In this document: one piece after another, positions 19,587-31,331 of the stretch
Layout of the letters: every line of letters begins with the position of its first letter
Position numbering within the stretch: the first letter of the stretch is position 1
Made by a program: the position numbers and the translations under genes
NCBI GenBank assembly: GCA_039519185.1
Contig: CM076851.1
Location: forward strand, 95,911,531 to 95,975,530
Source of the DNA: Astragalus membranaceus
Taxonomy: Eukaryota; Streptophyta; Magnoliopsida; Fabales; Fabaceae
Direction: 5' to 3'
DNA length: 64,000 nt
Notes under the pieces: generated by a model
Database searches by the model: none
The model's input: only the letters and a program-made list of their open reading frames with translations
What the model was told of the DNA's origin: nothing

Positions 19587-22500
19587 CTAGGCAGAATTCC
19601 CCTCAAGGCCCAATTTTGATGCTAGCCAAGCACAAACTTCATCCATCTCTTCTGGAATTGTGTAGTGGCCAAGCCTGTTGTTATATTTAGAACCCAAAGA
19701 GAAAAATTAATATTGTTGTATTAGGGGATGAAGAAGATTCTATAAAACTTGACACAATTTTTATTACCCATTATAAGCTTTAAAAGTTACATCCTGAAAT
19801 CCAGTTGAACTAAAGACCTTTGATGATTTCTCACCAAACTTATACGGAACCACATCATCACCTACAATAAGAATACCACATGTCACTCAGCAAAAATTAA
19901 CATAAATCTCCTCCTATAGATATTATTTTATAGATATTATTACCTTTTCCATGACACAGAAAAATGGGAAAGGATTGAGCACGCCTCGTGGCTTCATCTA
20001 CCCCTTGTAATTTGTTACTCAAGGTCCTAGACAAGAACAGAATATTAAAATTTCATTGTACAAATCTATGTATGGTTTGAGGGATAAAACTAACATGATT
20101 ATTAGTTAGGGTAAGAAGGCCATACTTTGCACATGGAAGCCAACCACTTAAACCAACAGCTGCACTTATGTTGGCCGGATAAGGATTCCCATTCCCATAT
20201 TTTCCAGCAGTGAAGCAGGATGCTGAGTAAAGGGCAGTAGCTGCTCCCATGCTAAACCCTCCAACGCCAAGCTTAACTGCAACACCAACATTATTACAAT
20301 ATGAAATAGAAATATGTCACAGAATGAATCATTGAGAGAATAAATTTCATATAAAAAACCTACTGTCTGCAGGTTCTGTAGACAACAAATTTGCTACATG
20401 CGCAGCTGATGCATCCAAACCTTCTAGATCATCAGGAGCATCTTCAGAAAGTTCTCCCACATCAAACCCTGAGAGACATTACAGTTGCCGTTATGAAATT
20501 TATCAAGCCCAACTAGAGGTTATATTAAGATTTAAACTCGAATCATATCTGTCCTGGAATGCAATTCCATACTCCAAGTATCACATCAAGTATGGAAAGG
20601 ATGCTAAATTCTACTAAACAGTACAACATGGTGGTTCTGCAACTATGGTATGGCAGCAAAAAAGTTTAATTTATTATATGTTAATCTTGAATGCTAAATG
20701 TTGATGCCAACAATCAGCCTACAAAATAATAAAACTTACAAGCAGTAGAAGGAAAGCCACCAAATATAGATATTGGACGAGTAGGAGCAGTTGGACATAT
20801 CCATTTAATCTGCATCACAAAACTCAAAGGTTAGTAACTAGTATAGAAATGAACTTAGTAATTACTAAGATAAGCTACTTGGCATAACCATATATGTTAC
20901 CCTTTAATAATTCAAAGTTTTGTGTCCTTACATTTGGAAGAGGAAGCGCCTCTAATAGCTGGGACCAACTGCAAAAGCAAGGAATAAAATCAGGGGTCTG
21001 ACTTGAGTTACAACCATATCATTAAAAGTGTTTCCTTTTAATAATCAAATAAACTAGGAGGTTCGACGAAAAAATATATCCTAGATGGCATCGTGAACCA
21101 AAAACAAAAAAGTATCATTTAGATAAACAAATTCTTTGAATCTTGCATCAAAACTCAAGTAAGAATTTCATTTACCAAGATAAACCCAATTTTTTCTTTG
21201 AAAAATTTAAATTTTAAAATACACTGCCAATGAAGCTTCTTTTAAACGATGGTTAATATAATAGTTCTATAAATAAAATTATAAATACTAAAAAATAAAG
21301 CAGGAGTGAGCCACTTGAATTCTGTTAACTTGATGGCTTGTGTTGGCGATAGCAGCTCATGCTTACGGATAGGAGGGGCCAGTGATTAAGTAGGCTTCTG
21401 TCAGAAAGAAGAGTTATGGGCCACAGAATGATAGATAGGACCCAAGCTGAACTGGAGAGTGTTTTTTCTTTTTGGGAGGGGGGTTGGTTGGTTGGTTGGA
21501 AGGCAGAGCTTTTGAGATGGATGAAGGGAGGAGTATGGGAAGAAATTTGAAATTGTTGCCTGGAGCTGAATGTAGAGAAGACTCTATTCTTGTGGTAGTG
21601 GATCGCCTCCGAAAACATGCCCATTATGTCGCGCATTTACAGAAACAAAAGATGTGGTTCAAATTTTTTGATGGAGTTTGCAAAGCTCCTTGGATTTAAT
21701 ACCTCAGTTGTTACGTTACAGACAAAGACCAGATTTTTCTCAATCAATTCTGGTCGGAACTCCTCATTCTTCAAACAATTTGTAACCAAATTATTGTATA
21801 GGACACCCACAAACGAAAATGGTGAGTAGGTGCCTAAGACATATATATGAGATGCTTTTCCATAGCTCACCCAAAACAATGGCCTCTTTCCAGTGCTCTA
21901 TGACACTATTAAACATATTTCTGCCAAGGCACTTATACAGTCAATGAACTGATTACCGAAACGGACAGCATGCTGCATAGATTAAAGCAGAATTTCGAAC
22001 GAGATCAAGAACGTATGAAGGGGTGCAGGCTGACAAATGACTAGAGAAGAGAGGTTAAATTTCAATTAGATGATTATGTTTATTTTAAGAGTCAACCATA
22101 TAGGATGAAAGGTTCCTAGCCAAAAAGAAGAATGAGAAATTGGGACATGGTTATAAAGTGGTAGAAAGGTCGGACTCGTTGCATTTAAATTATTCCTGCC
22201 TGCACCCAGCAGAGTGCACGCATGTTTACCCTTTGAAGAAGGCTGTCTCTGGTACTGCACAACCTCATCCTTTGCTGGCTATCTTATCTAAGGACTAGGA
22301 AGAGCAGACCTAACCGCAGGATTTACTGGACATGCATTATAAGGACGCGGATGAAGCTGAGGTGTTGAACACATGACAGGCTCTTCCAGACCGTAAAATT
22401 CTGGGGAAATGATGACTTCATTGCAAGCTACCTTTCCTACTTCTCACCTTGAGTAAGGTACATGCTTTGGGAGGGGGGAGTATCGGCAGGAGGGGGCTCA

Positions 22501-24791
22501 TGATTAAGCAGGTTTATGTCAGACAGGAAGAGAATGGAACACAGGCTGATAGAACACATGTTAACCCAATATTGGTTGGGTAGAGTTGTTAGTTAGTTAG
22601 TTACTATTTGTGATTCTAGCAGCTAGAGTAAGGGGTTATTGCCAAGTTTGTGGTCGCAGTGGGAGTTTGGGAGAGTCCAAAGTCTTTAATTTCTCTAGTT
22701 ATGTTATGCCAATTGTATTTTTCGGTCTATACCAACACTGGAACTAGCCTGGAATTTTGTTCTTGCAATAAAGAAGCCATTTGTTCATTTCTGAGGTACC
22801 ATAAGCAGTATAACACGTGCATAACTTTCCTCCTTTGCGTAATGAGTTAACACCTTCCAATCCTAACCTAAACGTCTGTTTCTTAACAGAACACAGACCA
22901 CTTTCAATCGTTTACTCCTCCTTCGGATTGTAGTGTGCTGCACTATTAGGGCATAGCTTGCTTGCACAAGTTCAACAACACATCTATATGTCTTCAGATT
23001 CAAGAATGGAAACATACTCAACCACAATGAAGTTGAGTTGGCAAGTACTGTTCTTAATTAGTTTAGAAATTTGCCTGCTGCCATTAAGCAGTTTCTCCAA
23101 GTTGAGTTGAAGAAGAAAAATGTAACCGATAGTTAGAATTGTAGAAGAGATGTGATATGAGGAATGAATCGAGCACTAATTGAGCAAGATGACAACACTT
23201 GTATACCTTGTCTGAGCCTTATTTTATTCGAGTAACTAATTAAGGGCCTTACTTTAATTGAGCAACTATTTGAGTGGTAACTGATTTATTCGAGCAACTA
23301 TTTGAGCATCGATTTTGTTGTCCCGACCCCCGATTGCCTAAAATGGTTGTGCCATATTGAAAAATTGATATGGTATTAATCAGTATCAATACGGTAGTAG
23401 CCAAATGACAATAACCAGGATAAAACAGTTTACCAACAAACAACTTATTAATAACCTATATCAAGTAACCAGTATCATTATTAACAACTACAACCCAATA
23501 TTGTAGAGTAAAACAATATTGCACTCACTAACCAATGTTGCAGAATAATAGAAGTATGGAACTAATAACCAGCTAAGAAAATATTGCAGAATAAACATCT
23601 AAAACTGAAACCAATAAATGTAACCATATATGCACATGACATATCTGTATAAGGTACTGCTGTCCAACCTCTTGCAGATGATATAGATATATCGTTCAGT
23701 CCAAACATATGACTACTAAGGATGAGATAGCGTCCTAGATTGCGACAAACCTCCAAGGCAGCACAAATAAAGAAGAAAAACACAACTTATACGGTTACAA
23801 TACATAACTGTTAGGACCCAGAGTCTGGGCCCAAGACTAACAAATGGGTTTGGCAAGGAAGTTGGCGGTGAGGCTGAAGTGGCAGTTATTTGGGGGAAAG
23901 AATATGACGTGGCAGATGGGGAGGGTGAGCAAAAGGGTGTGACCTATTCAGTTATAAGAGGATAGTAAGAGAGAGAGAGAGAGTGGGATTCATTCAGCGT
24001 CTTTTATCTTTTGGCGGGGAGAGAATTATCTCATCTCTGAGGAGCTTTGCTCTGGGATTACATGGGATTTCTTCTAGTTCTTGTTTTTCCATTAATAATA
24101 CAAATAAGGGAAGAATAGACATGCAAAAAGTTCTCAATGAAACAACAAAAAACAACCTAAAATTAAAATTAAGTACGGAACTTACAAAAGCAGTAAACAA
24201 GTAAAAAGCAAAGACTTAAGTTAAGACATCACTCATTCATTCAATTCATAACTATCTAAATGACATAACAAATTATAAATTGAGCCTGAAAATTAAAAGA
24301 GCATGAAAACATATCTTCCAGAAATAAAAGAATTTTCAGTCAGATTAATTTGGGAACAAAAGCAATAGGAAATGTCTTATCACCTGGAACCATTATCCCC
24401 GAGGCCATGCAACCAAACTATAGTTGCTTGGTGTTTACCTTTAGGCCTGACAACATATGTTCTTCCATATTCAAATGCCCTTGCAGCAGATCTACCACCT
24501 GAAATAGAGCCATACTAAAGATTAAGGATTTAAGGTAAATGAAGAGTAATAACAACAATAAAGTGAGATGGGATGCCATTTGTCCTTCCCACAACTCCAT
24601 GATAGTCAACACCAGTCATCCATCCAGAAATCTTATCTTATACAAACACAAAAACGATCTCAACTAAAATTTGCTTTAGACTTCACAAACTAAAAGGGAT
24701 TCTTGGGACGGCTCTGCATAATCCAGATAAAGGTGTTGGCTGCTGAGAAAAACTTACCAACAGAACCAAGTGATGGTGCAGCAAAGCTCAT
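19587..24791 (-). CDS. Acyl-protein thioesterase (carboxylesterase 2 family), 9 coding exons, 258 aa
   Basis: Coding exons, 5' to 3' on the minus strand: 24791-24758, 24498-24384, 20968-20932, 20809-20740, 20468-20364, 20276-20126, 20026-19944, 19861-19768, 19674-19587. The sum is 777 nt with stop TAG. All introns are GT-AG. The protein is an alpha/beta hydrolase: TIVWLHGLGDNGSS forms the oxyanion region, GGFSMG holds the nucleophile Ser129, HGKGDDVVP the Asp200, and GLGHYT the His233. Such enzymes cleave thioester-linked acyl groups, especially palmitate, from cytosolic faces of membrane proteins. Length agrees with plant family members. The start is MSFAAPSLG at 24791. The second intron (24383-20969) is about 3.4 kb because of retrotransposon remnants, yet the reading frame is undamaged. 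It is convergent with the deSI-like gene. Confidence 0.93.
21340..22860 (+). mobile_element. Ty3/gypsy remnant inside the thioesterase intron
   Basis: Broken pol pieces lie on the strand opposite to the gene: ILVVVDRLRKHAHYV at about 21585 and DKDQIFLNQFWSE at about 21720 (integrase core), then QLDDYVYFKSQPYRMKG at about 22060 (post-integrase region). PPT-like GGGAGGGGGGAG lies at about 22470. LTR-like sequence follows it (GGAGGGGGCTCATGATTAAG) and resembles GGAGGGGCCAGTGATTAAG at about 21376, so LTR pieces flank a shrunken interior. The style is that of plant chromoviruses (Tekay type). It is heavily deleted. Confidence 0.7.
23810..24110 (+). mobile_element. LTR-like fragment inside the thioesterase intron
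   Basis: The sequence starts TGTTAGGACCCAGAGTC and has a TATA-like TTATAAGAGG near 23951 followed by a GA run, GTGGGATTCATTCAGCG and a T-rich tail. This layout resembles the LTR of a Tekay-type element such as the complete one at 49830. No partner LTR or target duplication was found, so it may be a truncated solo LTR. Confidence 0.4.
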
Positions 24792-25420
24792 GTTAGCCTC
24801 CAAACAATAAACCTATTGAGCAGAGTTAAAGCTGCATTGAACAAACATTGACATTTAGCAGTCAATACCTTAACTCAATTGACAACTTGCATTCAATACC
24901 TAGATACAATTAAGTGGATAAGAAATGATAACATTTCCAATAGTTCCATGTAGTTAATTTCTCATATTAGGCAAGAGGAATTCCCGTTAAAGGAAGTATA
25001 CATTTTAAAGATTAACCTAATATTAACCTCAATGTAAGAATTAGTTCAGCTTTGAGGCAAAAATACCCCCGAGAAAAACCAGAATATCCCCAGAAAAAAT
25101 AAATTAAATTAAAACATGGCAGAAATCAATAAATATTACACTGAAGAGAAGCATAAATACCAATTAACCCAATCATCAACCCCAATTCATTATCAAAAAA
25201 CAAAAATCTCAAGCTACAAAATCTATTTAAATAAAAGGGAAAGAAAAGCACCATTAAATTGTAAGGAATGATTGTACCAAACGAGAGAAAGAGAGAAAGG
25301 AGATTTCAGTTTCTATAGACACAAACCTCGGTGGCCTTGTGTTGTGGTGACTCCGGGAAAATCCCAAGCTCTGCGTTGTAGTCTCCGTCTTTTCCTCGTT
25401 TTAAATTACGTATTTATATT
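24792..25420 (-). promoter_or_regulatory. 5' UTR with probable leader intron, and promoter of the thioesterase gene
   Basis: Upstream of the ATG, the complement reads GTTTATTGTTTGGAGGCTAAC, where TTTGGAG could be a splice acceptor. A GA/CT-rich block at 25260-25400 fits a first non-coding exon. TATAAAT on the minus strand at 25412-25418 is placed suitably as a TATA box. A leader intron is inferred, not proven. Confidence 0.35.
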
Positions 25421-25529
25421 TGTTTTTCATTTTTTCTTCTTCCCGAAATGAAACACACACAAAGCCTGCTCTATGGGCGTATTTTCTTGATAATTAGTTT
25501 TTCAGTTTATTTATTGGATTTAATTTCAT

Positions 25530-25635
25530 TTATTTTGAGTTCGATCCCCGCCTTGGCAACCATTAAAACTCTAGGAGGCACAGCGAGGGATTAGTCACTA
25601 CTGTCCGTACCCAAGAAAACCTGAAATGAAGTTAG
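25530..25635. repeat. Possible tRNA-derived SINE fragment
   Basis: GAGTTCGATCCCCGCC resembles an RNA polymerase III B box and is followed by GCGAGGGATTAGTCACTACTG. A similar pair occurs at 48640-48730 (GGTTCGAATCC and CGAGGGATTAGTCTCTG). The shared order suggests one SINE family, but A boxes and ends were not resolved. Confidence 0.35.
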
Positions 25636-25978
25636 TGTTTTTTCATGTCAATGCAAGTGTTGCGCGCAGGGTAATATCAACCATTGGATCTTAATCAAAA
25701 TGGAATGTCCCAGTGCCGCGTGTCGTTGACGAGGATCCTACAAGACAACAATGTCGGCCCTCTATAGGATAACAACACCTGACGATTCGATTCGTAGGAT
25801 ATCTGATATCCCAATGTGGGGCCACAATGATCTGACGTGGAAATGGCTAAAACTTGACGGGTTTCGTTTGTTTTAGTTTGTGTTGTTCCTTGGTTCAAAC
25901 TCTTAGGTCCTAGCCGTGTATTCGGCCAGGGGTTTGAGCAAGTTCTTTGATTCCTTGTTCTCCAAGCGATTGCGCCAA

Positions 25979-26835
25979 TGATGGAACTCTGCTCCTTGAC
26001 TGTCGGTATCCTGACTCCTCTAGAAAGGGCAAAGTTAGGTGAGAGGGGACTGCGAGGGTTGGATTATACGACTGGCTAATCCATAAAAAATAAAGATAAA
26101 GTGCGATAAAAGTAGATAGACGAAATAAACGTAGAGTTTTTGATTGATTGATGTGTGTCTATTCTGTACAACTGCTCTCCTATTTATATACATAGGCCCT
26201 CGTCGGCCACTAACACAGCCAACATTTGCCTACCGTTGGATTAATCAAGATCAACGCACTATATTACATCCAGGTCCTAAAAACTAGGAAGCACTCTTCC
26301 ACTCTTCCACTAGCACGGGTAGTGGGGTCAAAATATCTTCGCTTCCACTTCTACGGCGCTTCTCCACGTTGTCTTAACCGCTCCAACGTCTAAATGTGTC
26401 CACGTGCGTTGAATGCTTGATCCCAAAGCAAGCTCATTTACCTCGGCCAACTCCTCATGCCCACTTCCCATAAATTTAGGAAGGTGGTTACCGTAGCTTG
26501 GCTTGGCCTTTCTCTATTATATTTACTTTAATAAATCATATAATTATTTAATAAATAATTATAAGAACACATTAAGACCAAGTATTAGCCTCCAAGTCTA
26601 TATAAACTTAGTAGCCACGTCAAGCCGATTTGTCTCGGCCGAGTCTTACCTCGACCAATCAGGCGTCAGCCGAGTAGGCACCTCAGTTGTTTATCTTAGC
26701 CATGTGGTCATGTATAGTCAATTTAGACCCCAAGCAGCTAAAATATCTATTTTTGCCGACGGGAATCATCCTTCGGCCCTCGGCTAGCCGATTCTAAGCC
26801 AGCCGAGTAGCCCTCGGCGAAAACGGGTGTCAACA
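25979..26835 (-). mobile_element. 3' LTR of a Tat-like retrotransposon (857 bp)
   Basis: On the minus strand the LTR starts TGTTGACACCCGTTTTCGCC at 26835 directly after a purine tract (complement of CCCCCCTGCATCC) and ends CAGAGTTCCATCA at 25979. Its last third matches the LTR piece at 29374-29737, including CACTAGCACGGGTAGTGGGG. Both lie in the same orientation, so they belong to one element. Confidence 0.8.
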
Positions 26836-26983
26836 AATGCCCCCCTGCATCCTTTAGCTGGGGACCTTAAGAGGAAGCTGAAGGATGTATTATGTCAGTC
26901 GATTTCTTCTCTGCCAACTCCTTACACTTGACAACTATGGTTGTAGTGCATATGGAAACTTAGTCTTTTGGAATAACTGAGGT

Positions 26984-27335
26984 TGCAGACAGTAGACTCA
27001 CAATATCACAATAACACTGCTAGGTGCCCCCCAGTGTTGCACAATTGGGATGGCAGACAGTAGACTCATAATGTCAAAGTGACACTGCTAGGTGCTCCAC
27101 AGTTATGTCTAACTGGGATTGCAGACAGTAGACTTATAATGTCAAAGTGACACTGCTAGGTACGCCCAAGTTGTGTACAAATGGGACTGCAGATAGTAGA
27201 CTCATAATGTCAAAGTGACACTGCTTGGTGCCCCCCAGTATTGTGTGTTCCAGCCGATTAAGGAAATACCAACGTAAGTAAGACCCCGTGTTTGCAGATA
27301 GTAGTCTTACGTTGCCGATGTGGCACTGCTAAGTG
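26984..27335 (-). repeat. Tandem repeats (about 68 bp, 4-5 copies) in the 3' region of the Tat-like element
   Basis: Each unit contains GCAGACAGTAGACTCATAAT, then GTCAAAGTGACACTGCTAGG and TGCCCCCCAGT. Starts fall at about 26984, 27052, 27121, 27188 and 27294, the last being diverged. The array sits between the gag remnant and the 3' LTR, where Tat-lineage elements characteristically carry tandem repeats. Confidence 0.85.
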
Positions 27336-27506
27336 TTGTCACACTTTGTCTTGTTGGATTGGTATACTATTCCGTTTCCATTGAATCAGCTACTTCCATT
27401 TACCCTTTGTTGAAGGAAATGGTAATCCGTGCGCCAAAACCATAGTCGAAAAGTGTAGCCACCCTTGTTAGTTCACGAGGTCTCGGCTGCCATGTCAATT
27501 GGCTGC

Positions 27507-29330
27507 CTAATCACTATGGTAATCTGATGCATCTTCAGACACATCATAATCATCCATACGGATTATTTCACTGTCAAATCCTTCTTGCTTCGTCTCATGA
27601 ATGAGTTGTTCAATCTGAATTGCCCTAGAAGCCAGGCTACTGAGGTCACTACAAGCTTGTCCCACAAGTTTTTCTTTCAATTGCGGGTGCATTCCAGAGA
27701 TGGCCATGGAAGTAAGTTGAGATTCTGGAAAGGGTACTGATCACTTTCCGGACATCTTTCTGAATCTTTCAATGAAGTTTGTCACAGCCTCATCCACCTT
27801 CTGCCGTAAATTCATGAGATCGGCTGCGGTAACTTCAGGCTATGGCCAATAAAATCTGTCATGGAAGCACCTTTTCATGTCTGCCCAGGTCTGTATAGAA
27901 TCAAGTGAGAGAGAAGAATACCATGAGAAGGCAGTCCATGTTAAGGACAAAGGGAACAACTGCAACTTATGGAACTCGTTCTGGTTTCCTTCCCCACATT
28001 GGGCCGTGAATCGACCGATGTGCTCCATAGTGGGCTTACCATCATCCCCGGAGAATGTGGCAAAGTCAGGGGTTTTGGATCCTCTAGGCAAATGCACCAA
28101 TCTATCCACCCACCCGGGGTAAGGCTTCCTGTACACCGGTCTATCAAGCGGTTTCAGCTGAACACCTAAGAACTTCTTAATAGTGTTAGCTATCAAATTA
28201 GGATCCAGGAGTTGGGCCCCCGATGGTCTTTCAGGTGGAGGCATTGGTCGCCAGTGTATCTGGGGGACCCTGCGCCCCTGGGTGCGGTGGTACCTGAGGT
28301 GAAGCGTCTGTCCATCGCTGCTCAGGCACTACTTGGGCCAGGTTAACAGGGCAGTTCCTGGTACATATGTTTGCATGCCTCGGTGAGGTGGAGGTTGATT
28401 CCATGGCTGCTCGACCGGAGCGACATTCATCTGTGTCTGCATATAGGAACCCGTCGGGTAGGTACTGAGTGCTCCGGGGTACGGCTGACTATGAGGTAGG
28501 CTTGTCGAGCCAGGTGAGCTTTGGGCCCATGGCTGCCGACTCGGGCAATACCCACTGATCCTGTCATTCCCTGATTCCGGGGTGAAGGCTTTCCCCCCTG
28601 CGTAGGCCGGGTAGTTAGCCGTGGCAAAGCACCCATATGATGGTACTTGCGGAAAAACCACTGAGCCCACTGCCTCGGGCGGCCTTCGGGCCAATTGCAC
28701 TTGTCCGTGCTGAAGAGAAGCCGTATTAGTGACATTCGCCAAAAACTGTCCCCCAGTGTTGGCAGTGGCAAAAGTACTGGGCTGAGGAATCACAGGAGAA
28801 GGGCATACCTGATGAGAGAACGCCTGCTGAGGCCCCGTCAAACTCCCACTCGGTGAACACTGATGCATGCCTCCCATAGAAGCATAGGAGGATGCCTGCT
28901 GAGGTCTAACAGGGTTGGTGTATGGCAGGGACTGATGCGTGCCTCCTAGAGAAGTAGGATGTCCTCCCTGTATTTGGCCAGGGAAAATGGGGTTGGTAGG
29001 GCTACTACCTCGTGTTGCTTGCCTGTGCTCCAATTCCTTGACCTGTTGCACTTCATTGTGCACCATATGTTTAACTATGTCAGCCAATTGTTGGGACACT
29101 TGGTACATTATATCATGTATCCCCGTGTCAATTTGTCGCCGAATGAATGAGGTGGTCATGACCACAGGCTCCTCCTCGTGGTGAGGCGGTTTATTCGATT
29201 CTGCAGTAATCGTTGTAGTAGTATTCCCTGAAACACCTACTGGCTCTGTGGTTCGGCCCTTTGCAGCATTTGCCTTTCTTGAAGCAGAAGGCGAATCCAT
29301 AGTTAGGTTTTTCCCAGAGCGCAGGTGCAT
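27507..29330 (-). pseudogene. gag of the Tat-like element, with stops and frame breaks
   Basis: The frame opens MHLRSGKNLTMDSPSASRK at 29330, a start common in plant Ty3/gypsy gag. A long Gln/Pro/Ser/Gly-rich part runs to 28329. The capsid-like part follows in another frame at 28244-27840 with LVHLPRGSKTPDFATFSGDD, MEHIGRFTAQCGE and FSWYSSLSLDSIQTWADMKR, then ERFRKMSGK and a stop. A last piece at 27707-27507 has MHPQLKEKLVGQ. No zinc knuckle, protease, RT or integrase follows before the 3' tandem repeats. The element is a deletion derivative that kept only gag. Confidence 0.85.
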
Positions 29331-29373
29331 ACGCCAATGATAATCCAGTCCAGGAAAATCAAACGCAATGGTC

Positions 29374-29737
29374 TGTTGGCGGAACTCTGATCCTCAGTTA
29401 TGGGTTCCCCAACTCTTTTAAAGAGTGTTAGGTTAGGTGTGAGATACGTGTAATTGGACTACCTACTGGCGTAAATCATAAAAGATAAAATACGAGTAAA
29501 GATAGAAAGTAAAGACTTTGAAAAAATGTAGATGTTTGATTGATGTGTGTTTTTCTATACATACTACATACATACATATACATGGTCTCTGTTGGCCACT
29601 TCGGCTACCCTACAGCTTAACTGCCATTAGATCGGCTAAGATGAACGTACAACATTACGCCTAAATAAGTCCTAAAAACTCGGAGACACACACTCCACTC
29701 TTTCACTAGCACGGGTAGTGGGGTCAAAATATCTTCA
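29374..29737 (-). mobile_element. Truncated 5' LTR of the Tat-like element
   Basis: It matches 25979-26335 in the same orientation, with clear divergence. The inner end is CAGAGTTCCGCCAACA at 29374. The outer part is missing: similarity stops after AAAATATCTTCACC near 29737, where the Ty3/gypsy element of the next region begins. The two elements therefore meet at a deletion or insertion junction. Confidence 0.75.
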
Positions 29738-29864
29738 CCTGAAAGAGAGTTTTCAAGTGAGCAATGAGTTTTCAAGTGAGTTTTCGTGAAACTAACATCG
29801 CTAACAAAACCTCCATGCACTACCACGATCTTCACCGGAAAGATCACCAGACTACCATTTTAAA

Positions 29865-30885
29865 ATGCCACCTAGAAGACAAAACAAAAGATCTTTGCAT
29901 GAAACCGAGATGGAAGAATGAGGCGACAAATTCAACAATTACAAGAGACAGTCAATGCGTAACAATCCCTATTGAAGGCACAGCAAAGAAGATTTGAAGA
30001 TGATGGCTCCAGCAGTGTCTCTTCATCATTTTGAAGTTGTCGTTCACACCAACATGAATTATCAAGGTAGACATTCCAGATTTCGAAGGGAAGCTACAAC
30101 CTAATGAGGTTGTGGATTGGCTGCAAATAGTTGAACGAGTATTTGAGTATAGGGAGGTTCCAGAAGAGCCAAAAGTAAAGATCGTCACTGACAAACTAAA
30201 GAAACACACTTCAATTTGGTGAAAAAATCTTAAAAGGAAACGTGAACGTCAAGGGAAAAGTAAGATCAAGACATGGGAGAAAATGCACCAGGAACTAACT
30301 CGTAAGTGTTTACCTCCTCATTATTATCAAGACAATTTTATTCAATTGCAAAATCTTCATCAAAAGACTTTGTCAGTAGAAGATTGCACTAGAGAATTTT
30401 GGAAAGTTGATAATGAAATGTGACATCCAAGAAAAGGAAGATCAAACAATCGCTTGATACTTTGGAGGGCTAAACACTGAAATTGCACACCCGGTCCAAC
30501 TCCAAAAATATTGGTGCTTGGATGATATTATCTGTCTGGCCATTCGGGTAGAGAGATAATTACCTAAAGTATCTTCATACCAACCTCTTTCCTCGACCAG
30601 AGATTATGGCCACTATAACAAAGCACCAATCCAGAACCTAGTTCCTCAATCAAAACCTAACAAAAAACAACCAAAGAGAACAATTCTAAGACAGCCAAAT
30701 GCTTCAAGTGCCAAGGGTTTGGACATATTGCTTCAGATTGCCCAAATTGTAAAACCATCACCATCATTAAAGGGACACATGAAGCTTCGGAAGAAGAAGA
30801 TATTCATGAAGTGTTAGAAGAATTGAGGAGATGGGAGAGCCAATATATATGACAAAGAGTATGTTCCTGCCGATTATGGTGAATC
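29865..30885 (+). pseudogene. gag of the Ty3/gypsy element, with zinc knuckle
   Basis: It starts MPPRRQNKRSLHETEMEE at 29865, followed by a TGA and frame shifts. The capsid portion reads VDIPDFEGKLQPNEVVDWLQ, then KIKTWEKMHQELTRKCLPPH and NLHQKTLSVEDCTREFW. A CCHC knuckle, CFKCQGFGHIASDC, lies at about 30700-30741. The frame ends where the Cassandra LTR begins. Several stops make it non-functional. Confidence 0.8.
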
Positions 30886-30890
30886 ACTAG

Positions 30891-31295
30891 TGTGACACCT
30901 GAGGTCGACGGGGGTGAGGAGAGTAATCGCTGGTGCAAAGCATGGACAATGAGTGGCTCCTGGCACACTTCTAGGCGAAGGGACACGTGAATGAACTGAA
31001 CACGCACCGAAATGAGAGAGATCCTGAGGCTGTGTAGGTATGGGACTGTACAGTTGAAGGAAGGTTTAAAAGAATTGATTTGGACTACCTATACCAACAA
31101 ATACATTATCTTTTCGGGAGCCCTAAACATAAGAACTTCATAGTTAAGCGTGCTTGACTTGGAGTAGTAGTGGGATGAGTGACATTTTTGGAAGTTCCTT
31201 GGAAAGCGTGTGAGCAAGGACAAAACACACTGAAAAGACTCATGTTGGTTTGTGGGGACAGTCAACAATCCTAAAAAGCAGTCTAGGTCGTTACA
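30891..31295 (+). mobile_element. Cassandra-type TRIM LTR with a 5S rRNA-derived core
   Basis: The LTR runs from TGTGACACCTGAGG to CGTTACA and is followed by ACTGGTAGTTAGA, a degenerate Met-tRNA primer site. Inside, at about 31089-31200, is sequence like plant 5S rRNA: AGTTAAGCGTGCTTGACTTG, GAGTAGTAGTGGGATGAGTG and ACATTTTTGGAAGTTCC. These cover the box A, intermediate element and box C regions. Cassandra elements are non-coding terminal-repeat retrotransposons defined by such 5S-bearing LTRs. Only one LTR is seen, so it is a solo or truncated copy. Several promoter positions have changed, and it is not a 5S rRNA gene. Confidence 0.85.
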
Positions 31296-31331
31296 ACTGG
31301 TAGTTAGAAAAAGCATACACACAACAGCAAC

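Noticed and set aside
31089..31200. Functional 5S rRNA gene
   Set aside because: Only parts of the 5S sequence match, spacing is altered and it is embedded in Cassandra LTR sequence.
30804..31322. Minus-strand frames of 67 and 77 codons
   Set aside because: They are antisense to the Cassandra LTR and carry no motif.
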